Part shown: positions 1 to 7,518 of the stretch, in pieces | Layout of the letters: each line of letters starts with the position of its first letter | Numbering within the stretch: the first letter of the stretch is position 1 | DNA from: Phycisphaerae bacterium | GTDB taxonomy: Bacteria; Planctomycetota; Phycisphaerae; Tepidisphaerales; Tepidisphaeraceae | Direction of reading: 5' to 3' | DNA length: 33,818 bases | NCBI GenBank assembly: GCA_014379105.1 | Contig: JACMML010000256.1 | Coordinates: 1-33,818, forward strand | Notes under the pieces: model-generated | What the model saw: the letters and a program-made list of their open reading frames with translations, nothing else | Databases searched by the model: none | Told to the model about the DNA's origin: nothing | Position numbers and translations under genes: made by a program

Positions 1-1
1 C

Positions 2-103
2 CGGACCATCGCCATCGGAGGTGAAAATGGCCGTTCTTTGACACGGCTGTACGCTCAACTCCACAAGAAGATTGCGGTGGATGTGGAGAGGGCAATGCTC
101 TAG
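2..103 (+). CDS. C-terminal end of an unknown protein, start outside window
   Basis: An open frame enters from the left edge and closes at TAG 101-103, giving about 33 residues (begins RTIAIGGENGRS, ends VDVERAML). The mix of charged and hydrophobic residues looks like real protein, with a probable helical tail. Too little is visible to name a family. It is convergent with the cytolysin-like gene that ends at 258. It could also be a chance open frame, since only 102 bases are seen. Confidence 0.35.
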   Translation, partial: RTIAIGGENGRSLTRLYAQLHKKIAVDVERAML

Positions 104-220
104 GAGGAAGAAAGGAAAATAATAAAAATACGATCGCAAAATTGTGAGGCGTACTTATCCACCATGTTTCCGCGAGAATGGGCAGATGCCCCGTATAACT
201 ACGAGTATAACACCCCCATA

Positions 221-243
221 AAAAAAGACCGGTCGGCACGATC
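221..243 (-). terminator. Weak intrinsic terminator after the cytolysin-like gene
   Basis: On the minus strand, 15 bases after the stop codon, the arms GATCG (243-239) and CGGTC (231-227) can pair with one G-T wobble around a 7-nt loop, followed at once by TTTTTTAT (226-219). The stem is short, so this is a modest call, but position and U-tract fit a terminator. Confidence 0.4.
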
Positions 244-257
244 AATATCTCCGATGC

Positions 258-1970
258 TCATGGAGTAATGTCTGTCACTCGTTCAGCAATTGTATAAGGG
301 ATATCTATCATAAACTTACAGGAAGATGTTAGGTGATCGTCATCGCCATCGCGATCGTATTTCACCATCAAATTTCGTGCGCCCGGCAGATTCTTATTGC
401 CATGCGTATCAAGATTTGGGACCGCAACTGGTCCATGATCGGTCTTTTCGTGCATGTCTATGCGCCCTCCCAGTGATCCTTTGCTAATCCACTGACCATC
501 ATTAGGTGTTGAAATTTTGAATCCCGGGGAAACCAAGTTAAATTTAAAAGACTCTGACCCCCTCATTTCTGTGTCCTTCTTCTTGTTGAATGAATTCGAA
601 AATTCATGCACTAAATACTCGGCATCAACTAAGACACCGGTCTTTGGCTCATCAGTCTGCACGCGGTACTTCACCCAGATTCGTGCGGCGCTATCTCCGA
701 TGTCCATCTCGGTATCCCTCGTAAGTGCATTAATCGGAGGCCCTATTTTGATGGCGATCTCTTTGTATAATGTCTGTCCTGGACGAATTTCTAAGAAAGG
801 CTCCCAGTAAGCATAGTTCATTGTCTCGCCAACATATGCCGTTGCATTGTCACGCGCATATCGCAAGCTGAAGGAAATAGGAACTGCCGCGGTCAGAGAA
901 TTAATTTTCTGAGTACCGGCAAGGTAAGTTTTGAGTCTATTAGCTATGTTATCAAACGATCCTTCAATGACTTTACCGACGTTATCATCGGCAACACTTC
1001 CAACAATAACACACCGAATTTCGCTCTGATCAAGCAATGTTCTAGTTTTTGCATCCAGCGACGTTTCGCCCCCGGCGACGAGCCAATTTGCGGCAGCATT
1101 CGCCGCGACATTGAGCTCGCTTCGGGAGAGTTCTGAAGTGATGAGAAGGAATGCGTAACGGCCATAGTTGACATCCGAGACGTATGCAATTTCGGCCTTC
1201 CTTTCACCGATCTCCCGTGACAATTTTGTAGCAGCATCGCCGCGTAAATCGCGGAAGGCCAGTGGACCACCAGCAGGCAATGTCGGCAGGTCTAGCCCGA
1301 CTGTAAAATAGCTTTGTTTGAGCGCGATAACGAAGGAAGATCGACGATTTAAATCTTTGCTATTGACCTTCACACTTCCTTCAGCAACCCCAAAATAACT
1401 TGCTGATAACCCAAGTTGGATGACGGCTTCTTGGATCGATCTCGCCGAAAGGATTTGATAGTCTAAATTCGTCGCGTTTGAAATAACTTTTATCTTGGCA
1501 AGTTGAGTCTTAAAGTCCGATGCAGTACCATCAAAATCGATACCACCTATGGGTTGATCGTTACGTGTAAATTCACCCCCACTTAGTGCAGCCTTTAGAG
1601 GTAGCCTAGTGTTGACATTGACCGGGTTAAAGTTTCCTTGTCGTACAGCATCCCACCACATCAACGCGCCGGGATGTATGCTTATGGAGATATCTGGCCT
1701 AGCGAGAATCATGGCGGAACTGGCGTCGATTGATCGCTCTACCTTACGACGCCGCAGAATCATTTCCTGTTTATCTCTCGTAAAATGCTCGTCGGTGACA
1801 TCTGTTGTTGCCGTATCTTTAGAAGTTAGCTGGGTTTTTTCAACTGAAGTACGCGGTTGATCCTTGAGCACATGCAGTACGGATTGTAAGTTCGATGCAG
1901 TTGAATGACAACCAAGTAACATTAGTCCTGCCGCGATGAGGCTTAGAATTTGAGGGAATAAACTGTTCAT
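258..1970 (-). CDS. Cholesterol-dependent-cytolysin-like lipoprotein with altered C-terminal domain
   Basis: A 570-residue protein that probably forms, or descends from, a pore-forming toxin. The start at 1970 is chosen because AGGAAAG precedes it and a lipoprotein signal follows (hydrophobic residues 8-19, lipobox LLGC with C21); a longer frame to 2087 has no such support. Several segments align by eye with pneumolysin-type cytolysins in the same order: HPGALMWWD 99-107 (family YPGAL), LKQSYFTVGLD 217-227 (FKQIYYTVSVD), YVSDVNYGRYAFLLITS 263-279 (YISSVAYGRQVYLKLETTS), LLDQSEIRCVIVGS 312-325 (ILDNTEVKAVILGG) and PISFSLRYARDN 364-375 (PISYTTSFLRDN). These cover domains 1-3, including the pore-forming core. 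The conserved Gly-Gly is Gly-Ser here (324-325). The undecapeptide ECTGLAWEWWR is absent, and about 190 C-terminal residues (380-570) do not resemble domain 4. Family membership is fairly secure; lytic activity is inference. Confidence 0.78.
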   Translation of the reverse strand: MNSLFPQILSLIAAGLMLLGCHSTASNLQSVLHVLKDQPRTSVEKTQLTSKDTATTDVTDEHFTRDKQEMILRRRKVERSIDASSAMILARPDISISIHPGALMWWDAVRQGNFNPVNVNTRLPLKAALSGGEFTRNDQPIGGIDFDGTASDFKTQLAKIKVISNATNLDYQILSARSIQEAVIQLGLSASYFGVAEGSVKVNSKDLNRRSSFVIALKQSYFTVGLDLPTLPAGGPLAFRDLRGDAATKLSREIGERKAEIAYVSDVNYGRYAFLLITSELSRSELNVAANAAANWLVAGGETSLDAKTRTLLDQSEIRCVIVGSVADDNVGKVIEGSFDNIANRLKTYLAGTQKINSLTAAVPISFSLRYARDNATAYVGETMNYAYWEPFLEIRPGQTLYKEIAIKIGPPINALTRDTEMDIGDSAARIWVKYRVQTDEPKTGVLVDAEYLVHEFSNSFNKKKDTEMRGSESFKFNLVSPGFKISTPNDGQWISKGSLGGRIDMHEKTDHGPVAVPNLDTHGNKNLPGARNLMVKYDRDGDDDHLTSSCKFMIDIPYTIAERVTDITP

Positions 1971-2349
1971 GTTCTTTCCTTTATGCTGATTTTTAAGCCC
2001 ATGTGATGCCGATGCACTGAACAGTAATAGCGTACTAAATGTACGGCAAATTCTTCCATTGCATCTATTAGGATTGAAGATTATCACACTGTGTGGAAAA
2101 AATATATTTTTCCTGCTGCACGTGACATGCTTAAATATGGCGTCGATTAATTTCGAGAAGCTACGACGAGCCCAGCTTTATATGCTCATATTTGAGTTTC
2201 ATGGGTCTGTTACGTGGACCATATTCCTAATTTGTTTAGCGAATGATCTGATAAATGCGTCCTCTGCCGCCTCGTGATGGGTTGAGGCGGCGAATCCGCA
2301 CCTTCGTTATTTGCTGGGCGCGTCTATAGTGAGCTACCATACTTAGCGC
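1971..2349. other. AT-rich intergenic region between divergent genes
   Basis: This 379-base gap separates the minus-strand cytolysin-like gene from the plus-strand GH63 gene, so it should hold promoters for both. A TATAGT hexamer at 2325-2330 lies 19 bases before the GH63 start, and a perfect hairpin lies at 2266-2291. A 72-codon open frame at 2059-2277 has no credible composition or ribosome site and is not called. No RNA gene was recognised. Confidence 0.5.
2266..2291. repeat. Perfect 8-bp inverted repeat (hairpin)
   Basis: GCCGCCTC (2266-2273) and GAGGCGGC (2284-2291) flank a 10-nt loop. Neither strand has a U-tract after it, so it is not a classical terminator. It sits where the AT-rich segment gives way to GC-rich DNA, and could be a regulatory hairpin or a remnant. 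Confidence 0.45.
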
Positions 2350-4995
2350 ATGTTCGAAGCGACGCTCTTACCCGAACAACTTCGCCTGCAAGAATCCGCC
2401 GAACGCACGCACAACTGGCAGCGGTGGGGGCCTTATCTTTCTGAAAGGCAGTGGGGGACTGTCCGCGAGGATTATTCCGCGGACGGGGATTGCTGGAGCT
2501 CATTTCCGCACGATCATGCTCGAGCGCGGGCCTATCGCTGGGGGGAGGACGGGCTGCTGGGGATTACGGATCGCGAGTGCCGGATGTGTTTTGCGCTGGC
2601 GATGTGGAACGGCCGCGATCCGATCCTGAAAGAACGGCTGTTCGGACTGACCAATCTGCAAGGCAATCACGGCGAAGACGTTAAAGAGCATTATTACTAC
2701 CTGGAGAGTTCGCCGACGCATGCGTGGATGCGCGGGTTGTACAAGTATCCGTTCGCCGAATTCCCGTACGAGAAGCTGATACTGGGTAATCAACGAGCGA
2801 AGAACGAATCGGAGTATGAGCTAAGCGATACCGGCGTGTTTGAGCAGAGCCGGTACTTCGACGTGCAGGCCGATTACGCCAAGGCCGGGCCGAACGATCT
2901 GTGCATCCGCATCACCATCTTCAACCGATCGGCCGAGCCGGCGACGCTGCATCTGCTGCCGCAATTATGGTTCCGCAACAGCTGGTCGTGGGGCGGGCCG
3001 GAAGAAGCGGCGGCAGTTCCCAGCCTGCGTCAGGTGGGCACGGGGACGATTGAAGCATCTCACGAATCGCTCGGGCAATTTTATTTCCACGCTGCGAACG
3101 TCCAGGGCAAAGCGCCCGCGCTGCTTTTCACGGACAACGACACCAACGCGCCACGGCTGTACGGAAAGCCGCCGGAGCCCGGGCATTTTTATAAGGACGG
3201 ATTTCACGATTACGTAATTGACGGTGCGCAGTCCGCGATCAACCCGGCGAATGCGGGCACGAAGGCAGCGGCGCACTATGTCTTGACGATTCCAGCAGAA
3301 TCTTCGGCGAGCGTTGATCTGCGGCTATTCAGCGAAGCCGAACGGCCGGCAGAGGTGTTTGGGGAATCGTTTGAGAAGGTAATGATCAGTCGACGGGAAG
3401 AGGCCACGCAATACGTTACCGAAGTGATCGGCACGCAATCGCCGGAAGTGCGTGAGGTGGCGTCACAGGCGTATGCGGGACTGCTCTGGAGCAAGCAGCA
3501 TTATCACTACGTCGTGCGCGAATGGCTGGACGGCGATCCCAAACAGCCGCCGCCTCCCACCGAGCGCGATGACAAGGCGCGGAACCGGGAATGGAAGTGG
3601 CACCTGTTCAATCGGGACGTCATCTCCATGCCCGACAAATGGGAATACCCGTGGTATGCCGCATGGGACCTGGCGTTCCACATGATCCCGATGGCGCGGA
3701 TCGACCCGCAGTTCGCCAAGGACCAATTGCTGCTGCTGCTTCGCGAATGGTACATGCACCCCAGCGGGCAACTGCCGGCGTATGAGTTCAACTTCTCCGA
3801 CGTGAATCCCCCCGTCCACGCGTGGGCGTGCTGGCGCGTCTATAAGATCACCGGCGTGAAAGGCCAGCGCGATCGGGCGTTTCTGGCGCGGGCGTTTCAG
3901 AAGCTGATGCTCAATTTCACCTGGTGGGTCAACCGAAAAGACGCCAGCGGAAAAAACCTCTTCGGCGGCGGCTTCCTCGGTCTGGACAACATCGGAATCT
4001 TCGATCGTTCACAGCCACTCCCCACCGGCGGCCGGCTGGAACAGGCGGACGGCACGGCGTGGATGGCGTTTTTCTGCGGGACAATGCTCTCCATGGCGCT
4101 GGAACTGGCAGCGGAAGACCCCGTCTACGAAGACGTGGCGAGCAAATTTTTCGAGCACTTCATCGCGATCGTAGACGCCATGCATCGGCTCGGCGGCACC
4201 GGATTGTGGGATGATGAGGACGGATTTTATTACGACCAGATTTTCCTCAAAGGCCAGGCAAAAAAGCTCAAAGTGCGCTCAATGGTAGGGATCATCCCGC
4301 TCTTTGCGGCCGAGGTGCTGGATGGAGAAACCGTCGAGAAACTCGGCGGCTTTAAGAAACGGATGGATTGGTTCCTGAAATACCGGCCGGACCTCACCCA
4401 CTATATCAATATGATGTGCAAGAGCTTGACCGGCCAGCAATACATGCTCGCGATTCCCAGCAAGGACCGGCTGACACGGATGCTGAAGTACATCCTGGAC
4501 GAAAACGAATTCCTTTCGCCGTTCGGTGTGCGGTCCCTCTCGCGAAAGTACGCTAAGCCGTACACCTTTTCCGACGACGGCAAGTCATGGTCGATCGGCT
4601 ACGAGCCGGGTGACAGCGCGTCGGGACTATTCGGCGGTAACAGCAATTGGCGCGGGCCGGTGTGGTTTCCGGTGAACTTTTTGCTCATCGAATCACTGGA
4701 AAAGTATCATCATTTCTATGGAGACGAGCTGAAGGTCGAATGCCCGACGGGTTCAGGAAATATGATGACGCTACAGCAGGCGGCGGCGGCAATCCGCAAC
4801 CGGCTCGTGAGCCTGTTCCTGCCGGATGCCGCCGGGCGACGCCCGTGCCACGGCACCGAATCGCAATATGCGACCGACCCGCACTGGCGAAATCTGGTGC
4901 TTTTCCACGAGTTTTTCCACGGCGAGACCGGTAAGGGACTGGGCGCGAATCATCAAACCGGCTGGACCGCGCTGGTCGCTGAAATGCTTCGTTAA
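2350..4995 (+). CDS. GH63 / mannosylglycerate-hydrolase-like glucosidase
   Basis: An 881-residue protein resembling the large bacterial GH63-type glucosidases, which have an (alpha/alpha)6 barrel and act on alpha-glucosides or mannosyl/glucosyl glycerates by inversion. The N-terminal portion has the aromatic-rich run RWGEDGLLGITD (about 63-74) and the FGLTNLQGNHGEDVKE segment seen in this family. The catalytic barrel carries WDLAFHMIP with D440 where the general acid is expected, and a C-terminal RGPVWFPVNFL segment (about 768-778) typical of the substrate-binding end. Length matches the family. No signal peptide is seen, so a cytoplasmic role in glycogen, trehalose or compatible-solute turnover is likely. 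ATG 2350 is used: TATAGT at 2325-2330 could drive a short leader, but no clear ribosome site is visible. Exact substrate unknown. Confidence 0.85.
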   Translation: MFEATLLPEQLRLQESAERTHNWQRWGPYLSERQWGTVREDYSADGDCWSSFPHDHARARAYRWGEDGLLGITDRECRMCFALAMWNGRDPILKERLFGLTNLQGNHGEDVKEHYYYLESSPTHAWMRGLYKYPFAEFPYEKLILGNQRAKNESEYELSDTGVFEQSRYFDVQADYAKAGPNDLCIRITIFNRSAEPATLHLLPQLWFRNSWSWGGPEEAAAVPSLRQVGTGTIEASHESLGQFYFHAANVQGKAPALLFTDNDTNAPRLYGKPPEPGHFYKDGFHDYVIDGAQSAINPANAGTKAAAHYVLTIPAESSASVDLRLFSEAERPAEVFGESFEKVMISRREEATQYVTEVIGTQSPEVREVASQAYAGLLWSKQHYHYVVREWLDGDPKQPPPPTERDDKARNREWKWHLFNRDVISMPDKWEYPWYAAWDLAFHMIPMARIDPQFAKDQLLLLLREWYMHPSGQLPAYEFNFSDVNPPVHAWACWRVYKITGVKGQRDRAFLARAFQKLMLNFTWWVNRKDASGKNLFGGGFLGLDNIGIFDRSQPLPTGGRLEQADGTAWMAFFCGTMLSMALELAAEDPVYEDVASKFFEHFIAIVDAMHRLGGTGLWDDEDGFYYDQIFLKGQAKKLKVRSMVGIIPLFAAEVLDGETVEKLGGFKKRMDWFLKYRPDLTHYINMMCKSLTGQQYMLAIPSKDRLTRMLKYILDENEFLSPFGVRSLSRKYAKPYTFSDDGKSWSIGYEPGDSASGLFGGNSNWRGPVWFPVNFLLIESLEKYHHFYGDELKVECPTGSGNMMTLQQAAAAIRNRLVSLFLPDAAGRRPCHGTESQYATDPHWRNLVLFHEFFHGETGKGLGANHQTGWTALVAEMLR

Positions 4996-5005
4996 GTGCA
5001 GCGAA

Positions 5006-5050
5006 TTATGATGGGGATTATGATGAGGGCTATGATGAGGGGGTTATGAC
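5006..5050. repeat. Degenerate 12-13-bp tandem repeat
   Basis: The unit TTATGATGAGGG recurs about three and a half times (5006, 5018, 5031, 5044) with small changes, between the GH63 stop and the next gene. Each unit carries ATGATG and a purine-rich stretch, so it may be simple slippage or may offer repeated weak ribosome sites. Confidence 0.5.
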
Positions 5051-5078
5051 GAGCGTGGGTTGACCGGGGAGCATCTGT

Positions 5079-6491
5079 ATGCGGTGCAAGATATTGGTAA
5101 TCGCCGTAGTTTGCATCGCATCGGCGGCGCCCGCGGGCACGCTGGTTACGATCGAAGGCAAGCGCTACGAAGGCAATCTGAAAAAGACTCAGGAAGGGTG
5201 GAACGTAACCGCCGCCGACGGCTCGGTGGTCGCTGTTCCGGGGAATCGCGTCAAGGCGATCGAGCTGACCAGCGTCGGCACCAACGGCGGCGCCGAGCGG
5301 CTTGCGTCATTGCGACGAAGTGTCGAGGCGCTGGACGACATTCCCAAGATCATCGAGCGATATCGCCGCTTTATCGAACAGATGCGCGACCCGTCGATCC
5401 TTGAAGAGGCCAACAAAGATCTTGCCGGCTGGCAGGAGCGGCTGAATAAGTCCTTAGTGAAAGTCGGCAAGGATTGGATGACAGTCGAGGAGCGTAAGCA
5501 GCGCACCGTCGAAACGATCGGCCAGGTGACGCAGGCGCGTGAACTGATCAAGACAGGGCGCGTCAAGGACGCCGACGCCGCGTTACTGCAGGTTTTAGAG
5601 CGCGATCCGGGCAATCTTTCGGCATTTTATCTGCAAGGCGTAATCGCGCTGCGGCAGGATAAATTGCCCGATGCGAAGCGGCTGTTGACGTCGGTGCAGC
5701 AGTCATTGGGTGATCACGCACCCACGCTGGCGAATCTGGCGATCATCAATGCCCGTCAGAAACAATGGACGGCCGCGTGCAACATGCTGGAGCAAAGCCT
5801 TGGCGCGGCACCTGGCGTGCAATTGCTCGTAGATAATGCGGCCGAACTGCTGAACGCGCTGCCCGACGACCAGAAGAAGACGGCGGCCGTGCAGAAACTT
5901 CTGAGGCGCTTCACCGAGCAGGACGCAAATCTCCAAACACGCATGGCGGAGAAGCAGCTCTATCGCTGGGGCGCGACCTGGGTCGATCGGCCGACGCGCG
6001 ACAAGCTTGCTGAAGCCGAGATTGAAGTGAAGAAGCGGCAGGACGATCTGCAAGGCGATTTTGATCTTACGCAAGGTCGAATCACGCGCATCGATTCGCA
6101 GATCGAGGAGAACAATCGCACGATGCAGGAGATCGCATCCAGTTCGTTCACGCGGCTCGCCGACGGACGCTATGTCCAGATGCCGATGCCTTCGTCGTAT
6201 TACGAAATCGAGCGGGAAAACAATAAGCTGCGCTCCGAACGCCAGGAGATGGTGAAGCGATTGGAGGCATTGCGGGACGGAGCGAAACGGTCCACGCAGT
6301 TGCTGCCGGTTCCCAAATACACGGGTGTGCTGCGGCCGATCGAGGAGGATGGCGTGCCGATTGTCATTCCGGCCGGAGTTCAGATCGATATCCCCGCGAC
6401 ATCCCAACCGGCCGCCGAGCCAGGCACGGCTCCCGCAGGCGATTCGCCGCCGGTGATCATCAAAATCGGACCGGCGGATGCCGAGGGTTAA
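5079..6491 (+). CDS. Secreted TPR and coiled-coil protein, unknown function
   Basis: A 470-residue protein with a short signal peptide (1-19, ending SAAPAG), so probably periplasmic. Residues 20-65 form a small beta-rich module (TLVTIEGKRYEGNLKK), a pattern often found at the N-terminus of planctomycete exported proteins. TPR-like helix pairs lie at about 150-260 (DADAALLQVLERDPGNL is the clearest). Residues 305-350 and 375-400 are charged and heptad-like, suggesting coiled coils. The C-terminus (412-470) is rich in Pro, Ala and Ile. GGGGAG seven bases before ATG 5079 supports the start. The gene follows the GH63 gene by 83 bases and may be co-transcribed. Probably a scaffold or assembly factor; no enzyme motif is visible. 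Confidence 0.65.
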   Translation: MRCKILVIAVVCIASAAPAGTLVTIEGKRYEGNLKKTQEGWNVTAADGSVVAVPGNRVKAIELTSVGTNGGAERLASLRRSVEALDDIPKIIERYRRFIEQMRDPSILEEANKDLAGWQERLNKSLVKVGKDWMTVEERKQRTVETIGQVTQARELIKTGRVKDADAALLQVLERDPGNLSAFYLQGVIALRQDKLPDAKRLLTSVQQSLGDHAPTLANLAIINARQKQWTAACNMLEQSLGAAPGVQLLVDNAAELLNALPDDQKKTAAVQKLLRRFTEQDANLQTRMAEKQLYRWGATWVDRPTRDKLAEAEIEVKKRQDDLQGDFDLTQGRITRIDSQIEENNRTMQEIASSSFTRLADGRYVQMPMPSSYYEIERENNKLRSERQEMVKRLEALRDGAKRSTQLLPVPKYTGVLRPIEEDGVPIVIPAGVQIDIPATSQPAAEPGTAPAGDSPPVIIKIGPADAEG

Positions 6492-6590
6492 TATCGAGAT
6501 TAATCGCAAACCCGGATCGATGATGCTTTGAAAATTAGCGCCGGGAATGAGCGAGATGTATCGACGATTTGCCGAAGCACGCCGACGAGG

Positions 6591-6839
6591 TTACGCGATC
6601 GCCAGTTCTGCTTCTTCGACCACTTCGATCTCGAGCGTTTCCTGAATGCAGGATTGGTCCAGCCCGATGCGGGCTTCGGAACGGATGGTCTCGAGCATGA
6701 TCGATAGTGAATCGCGCAGATTTCTACGGCAATCGTCCAGCGAATTCCCGTGTGTAATGGTGCCGGGGACTTCCTCGACCCATCCCACATACGAGCCTTG
6801 GCGTGTCGGCTTGAGAATGGTGTGATAGCTCTGCTTCAC
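6591..6839 (-). CDS. HicB-family antitoxin-like protein, no HicA partner
   Basis: An 82-residue protein with the HicB/UPF0150 fold signature: KPTRQGSYVGWVEEVPGTITHGNSLDDCRRNLRDSL in pieces at residues 10-45 (partial RNase H-like fold), followed by helices ending in EIEVVEEAELAIA. HicB normally neutralises the mRNA interferase HicA and represses its operon. No HicA-like frame (about 60-80 residues with a GSHxxF/H motif) is seen on either side, so it is an orphan, or a HicB-fold protein with another role. GTG 6839 is supported by a promoter with TTGACT-18-GACAAT whose hexamer ends 6 nt before the start codon, suggesting a leaderless mRNA. Confidence 0.75.
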   Translation of the reverse strand: MKQSYHTILKPTRQGSYVGWVEEVPGTITHGNSLDDCRRNLRDSLSIMLETIRSEARIGLDQSCIQETLEIEVVEEAELAIA

Positions 6840-6875
6840 GGCAGCATTGTCAGGTTAGGCAAGACAAGTAGTCAA
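6840..6875 (-). promoter_or_regulatory. Promoter for the hicB-like gene, probably leaderless
   Basis: On the minus strand TTGACT (875-870) is followed after 18 nt by GACAAT (851-846), then 6 nt, then GTG at 6839. That spacing would place transcription start on the start codon itself. No Shine-Dalgarno sequence is present. Confidence 0.5.
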
Positions 6876-6889
6876 GCACAATCTTGCCT
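6857..6889 (-). repeat. 8-bp inverted repeat between the TPR-YggX and hicB-like genes
   Basis: AGGCAAGA (6857-6864) and TCTTGCCT (6882-6889) flank a 17-nt loop, 33 bases past the stop of the TPR-YggX gene. It overlaps the proposed -35 of the hicB-like promoter. There is no U-tract, so it may be a weak terminator or an operator rather than a strong terminator. Confidence 0.35.
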
Positions 6890-6921
6890 GCCAACAGCCG
6901 GAGCTTGGAAAATGTTCGCCG

Positions 6922-7518
6922 CTATTTCAGGTTCAGGAACTCGAACATGTGCTGGTCAAACACTTTCTGAGCCTGCGGATCGGACAACGGCAGGCGGAGT
7001 TCGTTGATGACTTTGGTGCCCATCGCAATCCACTCGCGCCAGCAATCCGCACAGACATTCTGCTGAATCGTAAGCCCCGTAGCATGAGAAAATGGCGGCC
7101 GGGCCATACGCGGCTTGACCAATCCGCACCGCTTGCAGAGCACCTCGCCCTCGGTGAGGGTTGTCTGTGTTTCGGTTGAAGCCAGTTCGGGCATCTCCAC
7201 GCCGAGTTCTTTCAGTGACCGAAGCATGTCATTCTTCGGCATCATGTCCCCGCGGTCGTGCGCCACCCGCGCACCCGCCTGGAGAGTTGCAATCGCCGCG
7301 TCACGCTGACCCGCCGCGAGCTGGGCCTGTGCGAGCAACTGATATGCCTTGCTCATCTTGGGATTAATTTCCACCACGCGCGTAAACGCCGTCGCCGCCG
7401 CTGCGGAATCGCCACTTTCCAGTAGTGCCCGCCCGAGCGAAAAAAACGCCAGTTCGTCGTTAGGGTTCGCTTCGGCCATGAAGCGGAATTGTTCGATGCG
7501 TGCCTTCAGGTCTGCCAC
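6922..7518 (-). CDS. TPR protein fused to CxxC/CxxC and YggX-like tail
   Basis: A 198-residue two-part protein. Residues 1-90 contain two TPR-like repeats (NPNDELAFFSLGRALLESGD; NPKMSKAYQLLAQAQLAAGQ). After a linker comes a putative metal-binding module with C128, C131, C156 and C159 (CKRC and CADC, 24 residues between). It continues into WREWIAMGTKVINELRLPLSD and KVFDQHMFEFLNL (160-197), which resembles the helical end of the iron-trafficking / oxidative-damage protein YggX (WxxW..LINE..LN and MxxFLF). E. coli YggX has one key Cys, not two CxxC pairs. It probably handles Fe or Zn and protects Fe-S clusters through TPR-bound partners; that role is inference. Its start overlaps the end of the upstream glycosyltransferase gene by 13 bases, implying translational coupling. 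Confidence 0.7.
   Translation of the reverse strand: MADLKARIEQFRFMAEANPNDELAFFSLGRALLESGDSAAAATAFTRVVEINPKMSKAYQLLAQAQLAAGQRDAAIATLQAGARVAHDRGDMMPKNDMLRSLKELGVEMPELASTETQTTLTEGEVLCKRCGLVKPRMARPPFSHATGLTIQQNVCADCWREWIAMGTKVINELRLPLSDPQAQKVFDQHMFEFLNLK

Noticed and set aside
380-1000. Undecapeptide-like sequence in the cytolysin-like protein
   Set aside because: Residues 380-570 were read for ECTGLAWEWWR or a Trp-rich variant; the only Trp residues are isolated (W389, W432, W494).
2059-2277. 72-codon plus-strand frame in the AT-rich gap
   Set aside because: No ribosome site or domain. The composition looks random and the region should hold divergent promoters.
5703-6509. 268-codon minus-strand frame opposite the TPR protein
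   Set aside because: Arg/Leu/His-rich shadow; the plus-strand gene has a signal peptide, ribosome site and TPR pattern.
6492-6590. Possible hicA after the hicB-like gene
   Set aside because: All three minus-strand frames lack the GSHxxF/H-type motif and are too short.
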